DNA from: G965222505 sp965222505
Lineage (GTDB): Bacteria; Bacteroidota; Rhodothermia; Rhodothermales; DATKEJ01
Length of the DNA stretch: 64,000 bases
Direction of reading: 5' to 3'
NCBI GenBank assembly: GCA_965222505.1
Contig: OZ244956.1
Location: 4,092,001-4,156,000, forward strand
Positions 53,310 to 63,201 of the stretch are shown in pieces; position 1 is the first letter of the stretch; each line of letters opens with the position of its first letter. The notes below the pieces were generated by a model that saw nothing but the letters and a program-made list of their open reading frames with translations, did not search any database and had not been told where the DNA came from. The position numbers and the translations under genes were made by a program.

Positions 53310-55169
53310 ATGAGATATTCATATCTGTGTTCTATTTTCCTGAAAAAACAACACTTGCACAGGTGTAATTTCTGGGGTATGGGTGTGCTGTTCAGTGCGC
53401 TCCTGCTGACGGTTTCAGGATGTGAATTTTTTAGTGCCGGCCCCGACGAACGGGCGCCGGATATCCAGGTTCTGATCCCGGGTTCGGGCGCACATGTGGG
53501 CGGCGAAGTTCAAATTTTTATATCCGCTGAGGCCCGCGGTGGCACGGAAAATTACGTCACATCCATGGCCGTGATGCTCAACGAAGAACGCCTCGGTGAG
53601 GCTGATCTGATCCTCGGTGGCGCTGAGCCGATTTATGTCTATCGCTGGGATACTTCAGACTATCCGAGCGGCACCTACCGCATCAGTGCGGTGGCCTTTG
53701 ATCGGTTCGACGGTCGAGGGATTTCGACAACCAACGACGTGCATCTGCGCAACGACAGCATAGCCCCCGGGCCCGAAGCTGCAGTCGTTTCTCACAATGC
53801 CCACGATGAAGTTTCCGGCAGTATTTCGTTGGTCGCAAGCCCCATTGAAGAAGGCACGCCCGTTACGCATATGGACTTTCTGATCGACGGGGCCGTGCTG
53901 ACCACCGTCGAAGGTGGGCCTTTTATCTATGAGTGGGATACATCGGCATATGTACTCGGTATGCACCTGGTGCAGGTCCGGGCGTACAACGGCCCCGATG
54001 TGTTTGCCTGCTCCGAGGTGCTCGAACTGGTCGTAACAGACACGCCGAATGTGGAAGAGGACAACCGCTCTCCGGGTAAACCGCGCTTTATCAGCTCCGG
54101 CTTCTCGGGGAATGTGGACGGGGCCGTTACGGTCGGGTTTGACAACCACTTTTACTTCGGCTCTCTCGACGATACCCTCTACGCATATGCCCCCAATGGG
54201 CGACCCCGCTGGACGTATGGAACAGGTGGGTCCATCCGTACCGCGCCGGTTATCGACAACAATGAGAACCTCTACGTCGTCTCGGACGATCAGCGCCTAC
54301 ATGGCCTGGGGCCGGACGGGCAACCGCTTTGGGCCAGCTATCCCATCGGGGCTTATGCGTCAATGCCTACGCTGGGTGTAGCCGGGGATCTTTACTTTGG
54401 CGATACCCAAGGGCGGGTCCACCGGTTCGATACCTTTGGCGGGCAGTCCTTCTCCCGCTGGCCCAAATCCATCGCCGATGCGGGGATTGTCGTACCGCCG
54501 GTTATCGGGGAAGACGGCACCGTGTATGTCGGCTCCCTGGATGGGCATATCTATGCCCTCAGCCGGGATGGCGGCCAAATCTGGCGCTCTGCCGACATTG
54601 GCAGTGTGGGCGTCGGGATGGCTCTATTCAAGGATGTACAAGGCACCGGTACCGACCAGGAGGAAATCGACATCCTGTATGCCGTCACGAGCAACGGCCT
54701 CTACGCCCTGATGGGTGAAAACGGCCTGATCCGGTGGCACTATCCGTTCCGTAGTGAGCATACCGGCCCCATTCGGTCGGCGCCGGTGATTGGGCCGGAC
54801 AGCACGCTCTACATCGGCACGAGTACCGGGTTGGTGGCCCTCAATAAAACCGGCAACCTGAAATGGCGCTATACCACGCCCAACGTCGGGACGCCGGTCA
54901 TCGACCATCGCAACCAGATCTATTTTGCCAGTGACCGGCGCTTGCTCTCGATCAACGCCAACAGCACCCCGGCCTGGTCCTTCCTGATGCAAGGCTCCTT
55001 TACCGGTCCCCTGACGCTACGCCGGGACGGCCTGCTCCTGCTCGCCACGGACAACGCTACGCTGTACGGCATCAACACCGGCTCTGAGGGCCTGGCGCTG
55101 GTTCAGTGGCCCATGTTCCAACGCAACGCCCGCCACACCGGCCGCATCGGGGCCGACGCTACGGATTAG
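53310..55169 (+). CDS. PQQ-type beta-propeller lipoprotein with Ig-like domains
   Basis: 619 residues. A lipobox, LLLTVSGC, is near residue 38. Two Ig-like domains follow (about 50-240; PDIQVLIPGSGAHVGGEVQI, YRWDTSDYPSGTYRISAVAF, YEWDTSAYVLGMHLVQVRAY). A PQQ-like propeller comes next (about 265-610), with repeats such as FYFGSLDDTLYAYAPNGRPR, VYVGSLDGHIYALSRDGGQI and LYIGTSTGLVALNKTGNLKW. Such propellers are often scaffolds rather than PQQ enzymes. It is anchored on the outer or inner membrane. SD GAGG is 5 bp from the ATG. It is divergent from the exopolysaccharide-like operon and converges on the HepT gene with a 4-bp overlap. Confidence 0.88.
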   Translation: MRYSYLCSIFLKKQHLHRCNFWGMGVLFSALLLTVSGCEFFSAGPDERAPDIQVLIPGSGAHVGGEVQIFISAEARGGTENYVTSMAVMLNEERLGEADLILGGAEPIYVYRWDTSDYPSGTYRISAVAFDRFDGRGISTTNDVHLRNDSIAPGPEAAVVSHNAHDEVSGSISLVASPIEEGTPVTHMDFLIDGAVLTTVEGGPFIYEWDTSAYVLGMHLVQVRAYNGPDVFACSEVLELVVTDTPNVEEDNRSPGKPRFISSGFSGNVDGAVTVGFDNHFYFGSLDDTLYAYAPNGRPRWTYGTGGSIRTAPVIDNNENLYVVSDDQRLHGLGPDGQPLWASYPIGAYASMPTLGVAGDLYFGDTQGRVHRFDTFGGQSFSRWPKSIADAGIVVPPVIGEDGTVYVGSLDGHIYALSRDGGQIWRSADIGSVGVGMALFKDVQGTGTDQEEIDILYAVTSNGLYALMGENGLIRWHYPFRSEHTGPIRSAPVIGPDSTLYIGTSTGLVALNKTGNLKWRYTTPNVGTPVIDHRNQIYFASDRRLLSINANSTPAWSFLMQGSFTGPLTLRRDGLLLLATDNATLYGINTGSEGLALVQWPMFQRNARHTGRIGADATD

Positions 55170-55597
55170 GGGCGAGGTTGCCGGAACCCATTCGTTTGCA
55201 CGGCCTGTTCGGTAAAGGCGAGCAAGTCGGACACGTGGTGTTCGATAATGGCTTTCACGATGATCAGATTCAGCGTCTGATAGTCGTGCACCGCAATATT
55301 TCTGAATCCGACCATGCGTTGGAGAGAAGCACCCAGGGGCTGATCAACAAAACCGGCCTGCATCAATAAGGTGAATGCGTCACGACTGTCCTGTGGTATG
55401 CCCAGCTTCTGAACGCGTAGTGCATGCATCGCGAGGTCGATACAGGCCTGGGTGGCCCGTTGCAGGTTGAGAATAAGAGCATCTTGCCGTGTGATATCCG
55501 CCTGCAAGTCTCCCCCCATCCCTTCGTATTCCTGGTGTACACGCTGGATGCAGCGTTCGACGGTTGCCGCTTTGTTCAGAACCACATCATCCACCAT
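55166..55597 (-). CDS. hepT: HepT-like ribonuclease toxin (HEPN family)
   Basis: A 143-residue all-helical HEPN protein with the RX4HXY motif exact: Arg99 ... His104-Asp-Tyr106 in FRNIAVHDY. In type VII toxin-antitoxin pairs HepT is an RNase neutralised by AMPylation by its MntA partner. The mntA gene lies immediately upstream and overlaps it by 11 bp, so the two are co-translated. Its 3' end overlaps that of the convergent PQQ gene. Confidence 0.9.
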   Translation of the reverse strand: MVDDVVLNKAATVERCIQRVHQEYEGMGGDLQADITRQDALILNLQRATQACIDLAMHALRVQKLGIPQDSRDAFTLLMQAGFVDQPLGASLQRMVGFRNIAVHDYQTLNLIIVKAIIEHHVSDLLAFTEQAVQTNGFRQPRP

Positions 55598-56009
55598 AAA
55601 TCCGGCCTTGTTGTTGGATATCGTTTAGAATGCCTCGGCGTTCTTCATTGAGGAACGCATAAGCGGACAGCACCCTCATTTCATAAAGGGCGCGGAGTTG
55701 CGGATCGGATTCATAAAGGAGAATGCCCGTACGAAGGACTTGTGCTTGCATCACCGTAGAGGCTGTTCGCAAATCCACGAGGTCTACTTCGGCATGCAAT
55801 AGAAGCGCAAGGTGATTTTGAGCGGCCCAACGTTTCAGGGGTTCCATCGGTTGACTGAGCAACACGGCAAGGTCGATGTCGCTTTCGGCATGCCGCTCCT
55901 CGATGTGCATGGAACCAAAACGGTAGATGAGGTGGAGGTCAGGGAAGCATGTCCTGATCTCTTTAATCAGGCGCGTGGTCGGGATTGGGAGTGGGGCAAC
56001 GTGAAGCAT
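55587..56009 (-). CDS. mntA: MntA-like nucleotidyltransferase antitoxin
   Basis: A 140-residue minimal nucleotidyltransferase with GSX10DXD exact: Gly32-Ser33 ... Asp44-Ile-Asp46 (YRFGSMHIEERHAESDIDLA). VDLVDLRTASTVMQAQVLR follows as the third acidic strand. MntA AMPylates HepT to block it. It overlaps hepT by 11 bp. The gene is transcribed in the same direction as the RND operon but about 110 bp after it. Confidence 0.9.
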   Translation of the reverse strand: MLHVAPLPIPTTRLIKEIRTCFPDLHLIYRFGSMHIEERHAESDIDLAVLLSQPMEPLKRWAAQNHLALLLHAEVDLVDLRTASTVMQAQVLRTGILLYESDPQLRALYEMRVLSAYAFLNEERRGILNDIQQQGRIYGG

Positions 56010-56122
56010 AGCTTTATTAATTCTAACGCTCAGGTATGGTTATTTGCTCCATTGGCCGGGATGGAGGGGATTGGAAGTGACAGTAGAATCTACTGTCACC
56101 GATATGTCAGTGTATGCAAGTC

Positions 56123-59100
56123 TTAATCCGCTGAGGCACGGAGGGGATTGGAAGCTTCAGACACCGCAACAGGTGCTGGTTCATTGGCGTTTCCATCTCC
56201 ATTTGCCGCTGGAACAGGTTCCGGCCGGGCGTTCATCATGTAGTAGATGAGTGGCACGATCAGCAGCGTCAGGGCGGTTGAAGCGATGGAGCCGCCCATC
56301 AGGGAGATGGCAAGCCCCTGGAAAATGGGATCGAACAGAATGACGAACGCGCCAATGACCACCGTGCCTGCCGTGAGCAGGATCGGCATGGTACGTACGG
56401 CTCCGGCTTCGATCACGGCCTGTTTAAGTGCAACGCCGTCGTCGAGGCGCAGGTTGATAAAGTCAATGAGCAACACCGAGTTTCGCACCATCACCCCGGC
56501 CAGCGCAATCATCCCGATCATCGATGTGGCCGTGAAGAAAGCTCCCAGCAGCCAATGACCCACCAGGATCCCGACCAGCGAGAGGGGGATGGCCACCATC
56601 AGCACGAACGGCACCGTGAGGTCCTGAAACCAGGCCACGATCAACATATAGATGATGATGAGGACGATGGCAAACGCCAGGCCGAGGTCACGGAAGACCT
56701 CATAGGTAATGTGCCACTCGCCGTCCCATTTCATGGTATACTCTTCTTCGGTAAACGGCTGTGCGGTATACAGTTCGCCAAGTGCGTAACCGCTGGGCAT
56801 CGTGATCTGGTCCAACTGCTCCTGGATGTTCAGGATGGCATACACCGGACTTTCGAGGGCGCCGGCCACCTCGGCCGTTACGTAGACCACCCGCTGCTGG
56901 TTTTTGCGGTAGATGGACTGGTCCTGGACCTGTTCACGCACGGTAACGAGATCGGCCACGGATACCATTGTGCCGGTCATGGACTGTACATGGAGGCGTA
57001 GCACATCATTGATGCTGGTTCGGTTTTCCTGGCCGAGGCGCAGGTTGACGGCCGCCGGTTCAACCTCTGTTTCCTGGTAGAGAACGGTCGCATCCATCCC
57101 GTTTAGACCGAGGCGAACCGCTTCGACGATTTGCTGCTGCGTCACCCCTGCCAACTGCGCTTTCTCGCGGTCCACATCCAGCTTGTATTCCACCTGCTCA
57201 TCCTCGACCCACCAGTCGACGTCCACGATGCCTTCGGTTTGTTCAAAGATGCCTTTTACCTGCTCCGCGATGGCACGTTGGTTGGCATAGTCAGGGCCAT
57301 AAACTTCGGCGACGAGTGTCGAGAGGACGGGTGGGCCGGGTGGGACTTCGGCCACTTTAATATTGGCATTGTAGCGCGTAGCAATTTCCTGTAGGCCGGG
57401 CCGCACCCGCTTGGCAATGGCGTGGCTTTGCTCGTCGCGTTCGCCCTTGGGTAACAGGTTCACCTGCACGTCGGCGACGTTTGCGCCCCGGCGCAAGTCG
57501 TAATGGCGCACCAATCCATTGAAATTGATCGGCGCGGCGGTGCCCACGTAGGTCTGGTAGTTGACCACCTCGGGCTGTTTGGCGAGGAAGGCGGCGAGTT
57601 CGCGGGTGACGGCGGCGGTGCGTTCCAGCGTGGTGCCCTCCGGCATGTCGACAATCACCTGAAACTCGTTCTTGTTGTCGAAGGGCAGCATTTTGACGGC
57701 CACCATCTTGAACGCAAAAAGCAGGGTAGAGGCCAGCAGGAGCACCGTGACGCTGCCGATGAAGATCCACCGCTTGCGCGCGTTTTCCAGCAGGGGAACC
57801 ATCGTCTTCGCGTAGATCCGGTAGATGAGGGTCTCCTCCAGGCGGTAGGCTTTTTGCGCGTGATCCGGCTGGTCTTCCTCATGCTTGAAAAAGCGGTAGG
57901 CCAGCCACGGCGTAATCATCAAGGCTACGAGCAGTGAAAAGAGCATCGCCATAGAGGCCCCAATCGGCATCGGGCTCATGTACGGCCCCATCAACCCTGA
58001 AACAAACGCCATCGGGAGCACAGCGGCAATGACCGTGAAGGTCGCCAGGATGGTCGGATTACCGACCTCATTGATTGAAGCGAGTGCCGCCTGCATGAAT
58101 GGCTGTTTACGCATCTTGAAGTGGCGGTGCATGTTCTCGGCGATGATGATGGAGTCATCCACCACAATCCCGGTCACAAACACCAGGGCAAACAGCGTAA
58201 TGCGGTTCAGCGTGTAGCCGAACAGGTAGTAGACAAACAGAGTGAGCGCGAAGGTGATGGGCACGGAAAGAAAGACGACGAGGCCCCCGCGCCAGCCCAT
58301 CGCCAGGCCAACGACGAACGTCACGGCGATGACGGCACCCAGCAGGTGCATCAGCAATTCAAACACCTTGTGTGCAGCGGTTTCGCCGTAGTTGCGCGTT
58401 ACGGTAACATGTACGTCCGAAGGAATCAGCGTTGGTTGCAACCGTTCGACCTTGGCCAGAATCTGATCCGAAATGACCATGGCATCGGTGCCCGGTCTTT
58501 TGGCAATCGACAGGGTAATGGCCGGGGCGAGGCCGCTAACCGGCACAGCTTCCTGGGAGGCCGCAACGCCAGCGCCAAAGCCCACGTATTGACTCGGTTC
58601 AGCCGGGCCGTCGACCACATCAGCCACGGTGCGGAGGTAGACCGGGCTGCCCTCAAACACACCCACCACCAGCCCGGCGACGTCCTCTGCCGAGGCCAGG
58701 AAGCTGCCCGTTTCTACGATAAACGAGGTATCTCCGGCGCTAAAGTTGCCTGCGTGTTGCCTGCGGTTGGACCGCTGGATCATCTGGACCACATGTAGTG
58801 GATCGATGTTATAGCCCGCCAGCCGGTCGGGGTCCAGCACGACGCGGATCTGGCGAGATCGGCCACCGATCAGCCGGACGGCTGCTACATCCTTGACTTT
58901 CTCAATCTCGGTTGACAATTCGCCTGCGATGCGCCGCAGGTCGTAGTCGTCGTATTGCTCGCTCCACATCGTCAGGGCCAGCATCGGCACGTCGTCAATC
59001 GCACGGGTCTTGATGAGGGGGAGCGGAACGCCCTGTGGCATTTCGTCGAGGTGCTTGACGATTTCATTGTAGAGCTTCACCAGGCTGCGTTCCACATCTT

Positions 59101-59416
59101 CGCCCACATAGAAGCGAACGATCAGCATGGCTTGCTCGGGCATGGCAGTCGAATAAACATATTCAACGCCGTCGATATTGGTGACGAGGTGTTCCAGCGG
59201 TTCGATGATCCGCCGTTCCACCTCTTGCGGACTGGCACCTGGATATTGCACGATGATGTCTGCGATGGGCACATCAATTTGAGGTTCTTCCTCGCGGGGG
59301 GTGAGCCAGGCGCTGTAGAGCCCGATACCGAGGAAGGCCGCCATCAGCAGAGGTGTGAGCTTCGAGTTGATGAAGCGCTTTGCAATGTTGCCGGCCATGC
59401 CTGATGCCGTCGTCAT
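56123..59416 (-). CDS. RND-family efflux transporter inner-membrane subunit (AcrB-like)
   Basis: About 1097 residues from ATG 59416, which has GAGGA about 8 bp upstream; the frame continues to 59593 but overlaps the upstream gene. N-terminal RFINSKLTPLLMAAFLGIGL, IADIIVQYPGASPQEVERRI, the proton-relay region GIVVDDSIIIAEN in TM4, and the second-half counterpart GVMVRNSVLLIDFINLR mark an ACR-type pump with 12 TM helices and two large periplasmic loops. It resembles HAE/heavy-metal branch pumps often annotated as multidrug. It works with the MFP and TolC genes upstream. Confidence 0.95.
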   Translation of the reverse strand: MTTASGMAGNIAKRFINSKLTPLLMAAFLGIGLYSAWLTPREEEPQIDVPIADIIVQYPGASPQEVERRIIEPLEHLVTNIDGVEYVYSTAMPEQAMLIVRFYVGEDVERSLVKLYNEIVKHLDEMPQGVPLPLIKTRAIDDVPMLALTMWSEQYDDYDLRRIAGELSTEIEKVKDVAAVRLIGGRSRQIRVVLDPDRLAGYNIDPLHVVQMIQRSNRRQHAGNFSAGDTSFIVETGSFLASAEDVAGLVVGVFEGSPVYLRTVADVVDGPAEPSQYVGFGAGVAASQEAVPVSGLAPAITLSIAKRPGTDAMVISDQILAKVERLQPTLIPSDVHVTVTRNYGETAAHKVFELLMHLLGAVIAVTFVVGLAMGWRGGLVVFLSVPITFALTLFVYYLFGYTLNRITLFALVFVTGIVVDDSIIIAENMHRHFKMRKQPFMQAALASINEVGNPTILATFTVIAAVLPMAFVSGLMGPYMSPMPIGASMAMLFSLLVALMITPWLAYRFFKHEEDQPDHAQKAYRLEETLIYRIYAKTMVPLLENARKRWIFIGSVTVLLLASTLLFAFKMVAVKMLPFDNKNEFQVIVDMPEGTTLERTAAVTRELAAFLAKQPEVVNYQTYVGTAAPINFNGLVRHYDLRRGANVADVQVNLLPKGERDEQSHAIAKRVRPGLQEIATRYNANIKVAEVPPGPPVLSTLVAEVYGPDYANQRAIAEQVKGIFEQTEGIVDVDWWVEDEQVEYKLDVDREKAQLAGVTQQQIVEAVRLGLNGMDATVLYQETEVEPAAVNLRLGQENRTSINDVLRLHVQSMTGTMVSVADLVTVREQVQDQSIYRKNQQRVVYVTAEVAGALESPVYAILNIQEQLDQITMPSGYALGELYTAQPFTEEEYTMKWDGEWHITYEVFRDLGLAFAIVLIIIYMLIVAWFQDLTVPFVLMVAIPLSLVGILVGHWLLGAFFTATSMIGMIALAGVMVRNSVLLIDFINLRLDDGVALKQAVIEAGAVRTMPILLTAGTVVIGAFVILFDPIFQGLAISLMGGSIASTALTLLIVPLIYYMMNARPEPVPAANGDGNANEPAPVAVSEASNPLRASAD

Positions 59417-59438
59417 GATCGTCTTCCTCTTGAGTCGC

Positions 59439-60518
59439 TTAATTCGATACCTGAATGGCCTGGCCGTCCACCAGACGGCCCTCAGCACTTTGGATGTAGG
59501 ATTCGCCTTCGGCCAGTCCGGAGAGAATCTCGATCTGGTCGCCGTACCGTTTGCCGGTGCGCACCCATCGCAGCAGGGCCTGATCCTGGCCACCCACTGT
59601 GTACAACCCGGTCAGTTGTCCGCGGGTGATCAGAATGGATTCGGGAACCGTGATGAGGGGCTGTTGTCCGGTGGTTACCACCACGCGGGCATACATCCCG
59701 GAGCGTAAGGTGGCATAGTTCTTCTGCGGGAGCACCTTGACTTGGACCTTGAACTGGCGGCTTGCGGCATGACCTGCCGGGTTAACCTGCGTAACCACGC
59801 CCCGGCAGGTGGCATCGGCAAGGGCATCCACTTCAATCCCGACCGTGTCTCCTTTTGCAATCTGGCTAATCTCAGTTTCCGGTACCTGAGCGATCACTTC
59901 CAGGTTGGCTGTGTTCTCAATGACGAGCAGGGGCATGCCGGGGGTGGCCATGTCACCCTGTTCCGCATGTTTTTGTACCACGTAGCCATCGATGGGGGAG
60001 GTGATGGAAGCATAGCCTAATGCATCGTCAATTTCGGCCAGTTTGCCTTGTAAGGCAGCCAGCCGAGCGTTGCTCACTTCCAGATGGGTGGTCGCATCTT
60101 CTAGCTCTTTCTTGGTTGCGCTCTCGGTCTCGTAGAGGGCCTGCATACGGTCGAAGTTGGTTTGTGCGCTGGTCCGTGCCGCTTCGGCTTCTTGCAGGTT
60201 GGCTTCTACCTGCATTTGTTGGGCCTTCACATTCGTACTCTGGATGCGGGCCAACACTTGTCCTTGGCGGACGCGGGTGCCTTCTTCTACCGGGAGGTAA
60301 GAGATACGGCCCAGCATCTTGGTGCTGAGTTGGACCTTCTGTGCGCCTTGGACGGTGCCAGGGTAGCGATAGGCATTGGGCCAGTCCATTGAGGAAGCCT
60401 TGGCCAGGGTTACGGGGACGGCCGGCGTCGCTTCGCGGGTGACGGGTTCATCACCGCAAGCCATCAGTCCCAACGTCAGGAACAAGACGGTAAGCGTAGG
60501 TTGGAATAAATATTTCAT
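59439..60518 (-). CDS. RND efflux periplasmic adaptor (membrane fusion) lipoprotein
   Basis: 359 residues, lipobox LGLMAC near residue 21. The lipoyl-type half motifs are VQLSTKMLGRISYLPVEEGT and ASITSPIDGYVVQKHAEQGD. They flank a coiled-coil hairpin (about 100-165; VEANLQEAEAARTSAQTNFD, ATTHLEVSNARLAALQGKLA), and a beta-barrel domain (NLEVIAQVPETEISQIAKGD) follows. It bridges the RND pump and TolC. It lies 22 bp before the pump gene and 32 bp after tolC on the same strand. Confidence 0.95.
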   Translation of the reverse strand: MKYLFQPTLTVLFLTLGLMACGDEPVTREATPAVPVTLAKASSMDWPNAYRYPGTVQGAQKVQLSTKMLGRISYLPVEEGTRVRQGQVLARIQSTNVKAQQMQVEANLQEAEAARTSAQTNFDRMQALYETESATKKELEDATTHLEVSNARLAALQGKLAEIDDALGYASITSPIDGYVVQKHAEQGDMATPGMPLLVIENTANLEVIAQVPETEISQIAKGDTVGIEVDALADATCRGVVTQVNPAGHAASRQFKVQVKVLPQKNYATLRSGMYARVVVTTGQQPLITVPESILITRGQLTGLYTVGGQDQALLRWVRTGKRYGDQIEILSGLAEGESYIQSAEGRLVDGQAIQVSN

Positions 60519-60550
60519 GAGGTCTCGTCTTCAGCTATAATCGATTGGGG

Positions 60551-61915
60551 TCAGTTGCGCAGGGGCCGTTCCAGCAGCCATTCCAGTTGAAAGATGTTGA
60601 CGTGATACTGGTAGAGGGTTTCCAGATAGGCAAGTTGTTGGTTGGCCAGCGTGATTTCAGCATTCAGCACGTCTGTTGTTTTCTCCAGTCCTTGCGCGTA
60701 CCGGTTTGAGCGAATGCGCAGGCTCTCCTCGGCTTGTGCAATGGTGACCGTTGCCAGCGCCAACTGTTGCCATGCCTCGTCCAGGCCACGCCGCGCGGCA
60801 TTGATCTCCACGCGGTTGTGCAGCACGCGGTCGTCGTACATGAGTTCGGCTTTGGACAGGGCGGCACGGGCTTCTCTGACGCGCCCGACCTGTTCATACC
60901 CTCCAAAGAGGTTCCAGGTGAGCATGGCCCCCAACGTCCAGTTGTTGGCCTCTGTGCCGAACAGGCTGTTGTCGTTCAGTTCATAGGTGCTGAACACATT
61001 GAGCGTCGGTAAAAACCGGGCGCGTCCGGCCCGGACCATCTGTTGCGCCGCCGAGGTCTGAAGCTGGAGCGCCTGCATATCAGACCGGGTCTGGTTGACC
61101 TGGGCAAAATCAATCGGGTCTAAATTGACCTCGATAGGGGTGAGGTCGTCTGTGGGAACGAGGGTTACATCGTCGGCGATACCCAACAGGTACTGCAATT
61201 GGTCTGAGGCATTCTGGATGGCCGTAGCAGCGCTGGTGCGTTGACTTTCCAGATTCTGGAGATGTACCTGGGCGGCCAGCACATCGGCACGGGTCAAGAG
61301 ACCCTGGTCGTAAAAATGCTCGGTTTGGGTCCGGTTGAGGTGCGCAACCGCGAGGGCTGAATCGATCACCGCAAGGCTTCGTTCTGCAAGGACGAGACTG
61401 TAGTAGGCCTGTTTGACTTGCAGGGCCACGGCGGCACGGGTGCGTGTGTGCTGAAGTTGGGTGGCATCGGCCCGCCGTTTGGCAGCGCGGCGTTGAAACA
61501 AGCCGTTAGGGTTGAAGACTGGTTGAGATATGTTAATCTGCGTCGAGAAATGAGACAGGCGATCCGGGTCATTCAACCGCAAGGGGTTAAAGTCTTCCTG
61601 CATAATGGATTCCTGCTTGAGCTTGAACCCGAATGCATTGAGCGGATCGTTGGTTGTTAATGCCTGATGCGTGAGGGATACGCGGGGCAGAAACACCCCC
61701 CGGCTCTGTGCCGCCTGGGCCTGGGCCACTTGCCGGTCCGCCTGGGCCTGCCGAACCGTATAGTTCTGGTTGCCTGCTTGCTCAAGGGCCTCGTCCAGCG
61801 AGATGCTGCGTGTGGGCATCAGGGTTTGCTGGGCGGATGCGCCCATGGGCCACATCCACAGTACGCCAACGAGCAAGGCTAGCGCCTTCATGGTTGATAG
61901 GTGTCTTGTTGTCAT
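60551..61915 (-). CDS. TolC-family outer-membrane efflux channel
   Basis: About 454 residues from ATG 61915; the frame reaches 61987, and 61891 (MKALALLVGV) is also possible. A signal peptide ends near GASAQ. Two OEP repeats follow with long alpha-helical stretches (SISLDEALEQAGNQNYTVRQ, DRQVAQAQAAQSRGVFLPRV; later ARFLPTLNVFSTYELNDNSL, NLFGGYEQVGRVREARAAL). It forms the outer-membrane tunnel of the tripartite pump. First gene of the tolC-MFP-RND operon. Confidence 0.94.
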   Translation of the reverse strand: MTTRHLSTMKALALLVGVLWMWPMGASAQQTLMPTRSISLDEALEQAGNQNYTVRQAQADRQVAQAQAAQSRGVFLPRVSLTHQALTTNDPLNAFGFKLKQESIMQEDFNPLRLNDPDRLSHFSTQINISQPVFNPNGLFQRRAAKRRADATQLQHTRTRAAVALQVKQAYYSLVLAERSLAVIDSALAVAHLNRTQTEHFYDQGLLTRADVLAAQVHLQNLESQRTSAATAIQNASDQLQYLLGIADDVTLVPTDDLTPIEVNLDPIDFAQVNQTRSDMQALQLQTSAAQQMVRAGRARFLPTLNVFSTYELNDNSLFGTEANNWTLGAMLTWNLFGGYEQVGRVREARAALSKAELMYDDRVLHNRVEINAARRGLDEAWQQLALATVTIAQAEESLRIRSNRYAQGLEKTTDVLNAEITLANQQLAYLETLYQYHVNIFQLEWLLERPLRN

Positions 61916-62024
61916 GCCTGTAATTTGATCGGTTCTCCTTTTTTTGAAGGCCGAATATATAACCAGAAAGGAATGCAAACAACCCATTTATCATATATTC
62001 ATAACTAAAATAATAAATATTGAT

Positions 62025-62038
62025 TAACTAGTCAGTTA
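62025..62038 (-). promoter_or_regulatory. Candidate TetR-type operator upstream of the efflux operon
   Basis: In the AT-rich 61988-62085 gap, TAACT (62025-62029) and AGTTA (62034-62038) form an inverted repeat with a 4-bp spacer around ACTAGTCAG. Palindromes of the GACTAGTC type are common TetR-family sites before efflux genes. No TetR gene is in the window, so this is a weak suggestion. Confidence 0.3.
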
Positions 62039-62085
62039 TATATTAATTCAGGGGATTGCTTTGAAAAAAAGCTGTACGGCTCCCG

Positions 62086-63063
62086 TTAGGCCGGGAGGGG
62101 GGCTGCCAGTGCCTGTCTGCGGGCGGCACCGGGCGAGATGCCGATCACCCGTTTAAAGGCCCGGCTGAATGCGGCTTCAGACTGATAGCCGAGCCGGTCG
62201 GCCAAATCTACCATTGGTGTTTTTTCCTCCCTGAGCCAGGTGAGAGCCGCATACATCCGCCAGCGCCTGACGTATTGCATCGGCGGCTCCCCAACGAATG
62301 TAGTGAAGCGTGCAGAGAAGGCCGAGCGAGACATGGCAACCGTCGCTGCCAGTTTCGCCACGGTCCAAGGCTCAGCGGGGGCACGGTGAATGCGCAGGAG
62401 GGCCTGGCCGATTTGGGGGTCCTGCAAAGCCCCCAGCCAGCCGGTTTGGGCCACCGGGTCTTGAGCAATCCAGGCCCGGATGGCTTGAATCACGAGAATG
62501 TCTGCCAGGCGGGTGATCACCGTTTCGCCGCCGGGGCGGGGGGTCTCGGCCTCCGCAGCCATCAAGCGCAGGGTACTTTGCATCCAATCCATCTGGGGAG
62601 ACCGCCATGCCTCTATGATAATCTGTTTCGGCAGAAAGGAGACCAGATGATGGGCGGCCGGATGACCCAGACGGACGGCTCCGCAAATCATATGGGTGGC
62701 CTCACCGCCTGCGCCGTGGCAGAGGATCTCATAGCGTTCACTGATCTGCTCCCGCGTCAAATCAAACAACGGAGCCGCATCGGCTTCGGGTCCACTCAGG
62801 AGCTGGTGGCCCTCGCCGTGTGGGACCAGCGCAAAATCGCCTCGCTCCAGCCGACGCGGGGGACGGTCTCCCACGTGTAACCAACAATACCCTGAAGTAA
62901 CAACGTGAAACATCAGGCATTCCGGCATCGCTGGTAAGTCTAAACCCCACGGGGCTGAGAACTCGGAACGGGTGTAGAATACGCCGCGCATTCGCAGGAA
63001 ATGCAAGGCTTCGCCCAGTGGGTCAATCGGTGTCCAGGGATCAATCATGCGCCCAATGTACAT
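62086..63063 (-). CDS. AraC-family transcriptional regulator with cupin sensor domain
   Basis: 325 residues. The N-terminal cupin (Cupin_6 type; PECLMFHVVTSGYCWLHVGD, RRLERGDFALVPHGEGHQL) covers about 30-200. The C-terminal AraC HTH pair (WTVAKLAATVAMSRSAFSAR, EPPMQYVRRWRMYAALTWLR, DLADRLGYQSEAAFSRAFKR) covers about 225-320. The cupin part resembles RclR/reactive-species-type regulators. It is divergent from the NAD(P)-binding protein gene, which it probably controls. Confidence 0.93.
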   Translation of the reverse strand: MYIGRMIDPWTPIDPLGEALHFLRMRGVFYTRSEFSAPWGLDLPAMPECLMFHVVTSGYCWLHVGDRPPRRLERGDFALVPHGEGHQLLSGPEADAAPLFDLTREQISERYEILCHGAGGEATHMICGAVRLGHPAAHHLVSFLPKQIIIEAWRSPQMDWMQSTLRLMAAEAETPRPGGETVITRLADILVIQAIRAWIAQDPVAQTGWLGALQDPQIGQALLRIHRAPAEPWTVAKLAATVAMSRSAFSARFTTFVGEPPMQYVRRWRMYAALTWLREEKTPMVDLADRLGYQSEAAFSRAFKRVIGISPGAARRQALAAPLPA

Positions 63064-63201
63064 GTTGGTTGCTTGTCATACAAGCCAAATATTCTGGACG
63101 ATTGAGCAAGAATACAAGCTAAAATGGTACAGATAAGCAGGAATGAAAAGCCTATGTTGGATGGAAAAGCAATACCAACCTCGAAACAGAGAGATACCGA
63201 T

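Noticed and set aside
53208..56138. A 15-bp identical string (TAATCCGCTGAGGCA) at 53208-53222 and 56124-56138
   Set aside because: One 15-bp match in 64 kb is expected by chance, and the second copy is inside the 3' end of the RND pump coding region.
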